Positions 61,304-64,000 of a stretch of 64,000 nucleotides of DNA are shown here, in pieces; the first letter of the stretch is position 1, and the number at the start of each line of letters is the position of its first letter. The position numbers were made by a program, and so were the translations under genes. The notes beneath the pieces are model-generated. The model did no database searches. It saw only the letters and a program-made list of their open reading frames with translations, and was not told the DNA's origin. The stretch is taken from contig JAUXRG010000081.1 of NCBI GenBank assembly GCA_030681795.1, positions 54,602 through 118,601 of the forward strand. Reading direction: 5' to 3'. This DNA is from Rubrivivax sp. (GTDB lineage: Bacteria; Pseudomonadota; Gammaproteobacteria; Burkholderiales; Burkholderiaceae_C).

Positions 61304-62789
61304 GCCCTGGCGCCGCAGGCCCCGTCGGGCCCTCCGGTGTGCGGCCCGCCTTGGCGGCGGCGGGCGGCCTGCGCCGCGGACTGGCCGCGCGCAGGTAGTC
61401 CTGGAAACTGTCGCGCACGCATTGTGCGAAGACCTCCGGGTCGGGCATCAGCTCGCGGCAGGAAGTGGGAGAGATCACCACCTGGCCGTTGTAACTGGTC
61501 ACCGCGAAGACCAGCCCCATGCCGTCGGCGATGGGCATGACGGCCGAGAAGTAGGTCATGCGCGCCCCGCACAGGTACAGCGGCACCGACGGCCCAGGCA
61601 CGTTGGTGATGGTGCAGCTGGCCAGTGGCGCGAGCCGGCCGATGCCGCTCATCGCGCGGCCCATCAGCTTGCCGCTGAGCGCCAGGGTCGCCGCGGGTGC
61701 GTGCAGCCCCAGATCGGTGAGCTCGCGCGCGCCCACCGCGCGGGCCATCAGTTCATGGGAGCCGGTCTGTTCGCGCACCTTGGCCAGGCGCTGCACCGGG
61801 CCGGCGAGGTCGGTGCCGAGTTGCACGCGCACCCAGGTCAGCTCGGGCCGGGCGGAGGCGTCGCCGCCGGTCGGCCGCAGGTAGATCGGGGCCATCGCGG
61901 TCAGGCTGGCCTCGGGCAGTTCGCCATGCCGTTCGAGGTAGCGGCGCAATGCGCCGCCGCACACGGCCAGCACCGCGTCGTTGACCGTGGCGCCTTCGAC
62001 CAGCCCGCGGATCTTCCTGAACTCTTCCAGCGTGAAGCGGCGTGTCTCGAATACGCGGTGCGGCGAAACCGCCGAATTGAAGCGCGTGACGGGCATGTGG
62101 CCGGGCTGCAGCAGCCACTCGCTGGCCACCTTCAAAGCCACTGGCGCCAGGCGTCTGGCCACGCGGCCCAGCGGGCCTGCCAGCTTGAGAGTCGCGGCCA
62201 GCGAATTGGCCGCGCCGCGCGTCACCATCGAGAAGCGAGCCGGCGGCGAATCGGGGAACCACGGTGCCGGCGGTTCGGCTTCGGCCGGCACCGCCTCGAG
62301 GTCGTGCAGCAGCATCGTGATCTCGCTGCCACTCTCCACATCGATGGCCGCGTGGTGGGTCTTGGCCAGCAGCGCAAAGCTGCCATGAGGCAAATCCAGA
62401 AAGCTGTCCAGGCCTTCGATCACGTAGATCTCCCACAGCGGCCGACTCAGGTCCAGCGCCCGGGCGTGGATGCGCGAGATCTGGATGCAGAACTGCCGCC
62501 AGTCGCCCGGCTTGGGCAGCGCAATGTGGCGCACGTGGTACTCGAGGTCGAAGTTCTCGTCGTCAACCCAGTAGGGGAAATCCAGGTCGAGTGGCACCCG
62601 GCGCAGCTTCTGGCGAAATACCGGCAAGCGCTCGAGCCGGCTTTCGATATGCGCCAGGATGCTCTTGAATCGAACCTTGCCGCCGGGCGCCGTCGACTGG
62701 TTGTAGATGTGGATCAGCGTGACATTGGCATTCGAGTGCGTCGTGTCCGAATACAGGAACGAGGCATCGTGGGCACTGAGCTGTCGCAT
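61239..62789 (-). CDS. Wax ester synthase / acyl-CoA:diacylglycerol acyltransferase (WS/DGAT)
   Basis: 516 residues. The N-terminus LSAHDASFLYSDTTHSNANV is typical, the active-site HHxxxD reads KTHHAAIDVESG (usual HHxxxDG has Gly; Val here), and the C-terminal domain has NVPGPSVPLYLCGA and ADGMGLVFAVTSYNGQ. It makes neutral storage lipids from acyl-CoA. Start at 62789, with AAGGA about 8 nt upstream; ATG 62798 is an alternative. A TATATT at 62819-62824 could be the -10. The last ~45 residues are Pro/Arg-rich. Confidence 0.92.
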   Translation of the reverse strand: MRQLSAHDASFLYSDTTHSNANVTLIHIYNQSTAPGGKVRFKSILAHIESRLERLPVFRQKLRRVPLDLDFPYWVDDENFDLEYHVRHIALPKPGDWRQFCIQISRIHARALDLSRPLWEIYVIEGLDSFLDLPHGSFALLAKTHHAAIDVESGSEITMLLHDLEAVPAEAEPPAPWFPDSPPARFSMVTRGAANSLAATLKLAGPLGRVARRLAPVALKVASEWLLQPGHMPVTRFNSAVSPHRVFETRRFTLEEFRKIRGLVEGATVNDAVLAVCGGALRRYLERHGELPEASLTAMAPIYLRPTGGDASARPELTWVRVQLGTDLAGPVQRLAKVREQTGSHELMARAVGARELTDLGLHAPAATLALSGKLMGRAMSGIGRLAPLASCTITNVPGPSVPLYLCGARMTYFSAVMPIADGMGLVFAVTSYNGQVVISPTSCRELMPDPEVFAQCVRDSFQDYLRAASPRRRPPAAAKAGRTPEGPTGPAAPGPTRACRRASPGGTRSPTSPLA

Positions 62790-62879
62790 CCGGGGCATCC
62801 TTGCCGCTGAGGTGAGGCAATATACACAGGCGCCATCGGCGGGCGGGCGGCTTGGCCTGGCCGGGTCCACACCAATCAA

Positions 62880-62912
62880 AACGGGTCAGCCCTTTTTGAA
62901 GGCTGACCCGTT
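62880..62912 (-). terminator. Terminator of the tRNA-Pro gene
   Basis: 12-bp perfect stem AACGGGTCAGCC / GGCTGACCCGTT around CTTTTTGAA. On the minus strand it is followed by TTTTGATTGG, and it lies 10 nt after the tRNA 3' CCA. Confidence 0.8.
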
Positions 62913-62922
62913 GACATTCCTA

Positions 62923-62971
62923 TGGTCGGGGCGGCGGGATTCGAACTCGCGACCCCTTGCACCCCATGCAA
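62923..62971 (-). tRNA. 3' part of tRNA-Pro (GGG), truncated; attachment site
   Basis: TTGC-ATGGGGT-GCAA anticodon arm (anticodon GGG), then GGGTC, T-arm GCGAG-TTCGAAT-CCCGC, acceptor CGCCCCG, A, CCA (62923-62925). The matching 5' part (acceptor CGGGGCG and D-arm) is missing: bases beyond 62971 are unrelated and AT-richer. This is the form left by integration of a mobile element in the tRNA gene; an intact tRNA-Pro should lie at the far end of the element. Confidence 0.8.
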
Positions 62972-63165
62972 TATTTTCACCATCTCCCGGGGTCCATAGA
63001 AGTCCACTTGAATCCACAATACTCCTTTAGTTTCAATGACTTATGAAACTTTATCGTCCACAAGCGTTCACCGCTGTCTGTCCGAATCCGCGATAATTCT
63101 GTTGCCCATTCTGTTGCCAGCTTCCCACCGGGCGCATGGGTCGGACGGAATACAAGGAGTCAGCC

Positions 63166-63861
63166 ATGCCGAGGACGGCAAAGGTTCATCGGCTGTCGGC
63201 GTTAGCGGTCAAGCGTTACGTCGAGGCCGTGCACAACACCGCACCGCTGCACGATGGCGGTGGCCTGTACTTGCGAAAGCGCGAGACCAGCGCGCTGTGG
63301 TACCTGCGCATGACGGACCCGTCGACCGGGGCACAACAATGGCACCGCCTGTTCCCGGACGATCCGGCGGGCGGCTACCCGCACAGAAGCCTGGCAGACG
63401 CCCGGAGTGAAGCGCGGCGGATGTGGGATCTGCGATCGTCGGGCGTCGATCCACGGGCGCATCGAGACCGACAGATCCAAGCCCGCAAAGACCTGGACGC
63501 AGCGACTGAACTGCAGGCCCAGCGCCGGCTCAGCGTGCGGGCACTCTTCGAGCGCTGGGTGGCGACCGATCTCCAGCCGCGGGTGCGGGCCGACAGTAAG
63601 CGCATGGGGCGCAAGGATGGGGGGCAGTTCACCCGTGATCAGTTCGAACGGCGCGTCTTCCCGGAACTCGGCAACGTCGCCATTGATGACGTCCGGCGGG
63701 CCGATCTGCTGCAAGTCCTCGACGGGGCAAAGCAGGAAGGAAAGCTGCGCACGGCAAATGTCTTGTTGACTGATCTGAAACAGATGTTCCGTTTTGCGCT
63801 GGCTCGTGATTTGGTGACGCGCAACCCACTCGAGACCGTGCTCAAGCGCGATGTCGGTGGC
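63166..63861 (+). pseudogene. Tyrosine integrase, catalytic domain lost
   Basis: The N-terminal arm DNA-binding domain (LHDGGGLYLRKRETSALWYLRM) and the SAM-like core-binding domain (LSVRALFERWVATDLQPRV...QMFRFALARDLVTRNPLETVLKRDVGG) of a P4-type integrase are intact over ~232 residues. After DVGG the sequence leaves the family and the Arg-His-Arg-Tyr catalytic domain is absent; the frame ends at 63900 inside repeats. ATG 63166 has AAGGAG 7 nt upstream. Its position beside the tRNA-Pro fragment matches an island integrase, now broken by an insertion. Confidence 0.85.
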
Positions 63862-64000
63862 TGCGTATTTCAGCCCATCGTGGACGGCATTTCAGGCTGA
63901 TCGTGGACGGGATTTCAGCGTGATCGTGGACGGCGTTTCAGTCTGATCGTGGACGCCGTTTCAGCGGGATCGTGGACGATGGGAGTGGCGCGCAAGTGAT
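63862..64000. mobile_element. Left end of an insertion sequence (IS21-like?), continuing beyond the window
   Basis: Integrase homology stops just before TGCGTATTTCAG at 63862; five tandem 23-bp repeats follow. Multiple terminal repeats and TG ends are known for IS21-family elements, but no transposase is inside the window, so the family is an inference. Confidence 0.55.
63868..63981 (+). repeat. Five tandem 23-bp repeats
   Basis: Consensus TTTCAGnnnGATCGTGGACG plus three variable bases. Units start at 63868 (22 bp, one base short), 63890, 63913, 63936 and 63959. Conserved cores with variable trinucleotides suggest protein-binding sites, probably transposase-binding repeats of an IS end. Confidence 0.9.

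Noticed and set aside
62923..63000. Complete tRNA-Pro gene
   Set aside because: No CGGGGCG acceptor or D-arm exists beyond 62971; only the anticodon arm, T-arm and acceptor 3' strand are present.
63868..63981. Five regularly spaced repeats as a CRISPR array
   Set aside because: The period is only 23 bp with 3-base variable parts, so there are no spacers; no cas genes are present. An IS end fits better.

Overview
The window looks like a piece of a high-GC betaproteobacterial chromosome, most likely order Burkholderiales (Comamonadaceae/Leptothrix/Rubrivivax side). This rests on the gene order ndk-rlmN-pilF-rodZ-ispG-hisS-yfgM-bamB-der-hfq-hflX, on the sigma factor/DUF3619/DUF3106/RDD cluster, on tig-clpP-clpX-lon flanked by tRNA genes, on Burkholderiales-type protein sequences throughout, and on frequent GTG starts. 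Almost all of it is ordinary, densely packed core genome with many 1-8 nt overlaps between genes. The only accessory DNA is the last ~1.1 kb.

Layout. 1-10828 (minus strand): one long run, ndk to hflX, covering nucleotide balance, rRNA methylation, type IV pilus assembly, cell shape, isoprenoids, histidyl-tRNA, outer-membrane assembly, ribosome GTPases and the RNA chaperone Hfq. 10887-17879: RNA pseudouridine synthases RluB and RluD, ScpB, BamD, a DinG-type helicase and a YdcH-like small protein. 17924-26299: a PP2C phosphatase, then a minus-strand 2-oxoglutarate dehydrogenase operon (odhA-odhB-pspC-lpd) running into zapE and a small exported protein. 26564-33127: a Cys-rich small protein, an orphan peptide-binding protein, and an etfBA/acyl-CoA dehydrogenase/nitronate-monooxygenase-like cluster with two operator-like palindromes upstream. 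33350-39782: tRNA-Leu, -Cys and -Gly, then lon, clpX, clpP, tig and another tRNA-Leu. 39836-42831: hpnCDE, squalene synthesis from farnesyl-PP. 42955-44738: an IclR regulator and PbpG. 44870-50979: leuA, pssA, ilvC, ilvN and ilvB. This block has two good candidate transcription attenuators with leader peptides (before leuA and before ilvB) and a hairpin plus T-tract between ilvN and ilvC. 51217-54097: an ECF-like sigma factor operon and a LOG-family protein. 54182-62789: glnB, nadE, a FemAB-like protein, soluble and membrane pyrophosphatases side by side, an alpha/beta hydrolase and a WS/DGAT acyltransferase.

Right edge. 62923-62971 is only the 3' part of a tRNA-Pro(GGG) gene. It is followed by a tyrosine integrase whose catalytic half is missing, and then by five tandem 23-bp repeats typical of an insertion-sequence end. 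I read this as the left junction of a genomic island integrated in tRNA-Pro, with its integrase later broken by an IS. The island itself lies beyond the window.

No CRISPR array, rRNA operon, defence locus or secondary-metabolite cluster is visible. The most interesting items are regulatory: the ilvB and leuA leaders, the etfBA palindromes, and the poorly characterised sigma-factor operon. No gap between genes exceeds 300 bases.
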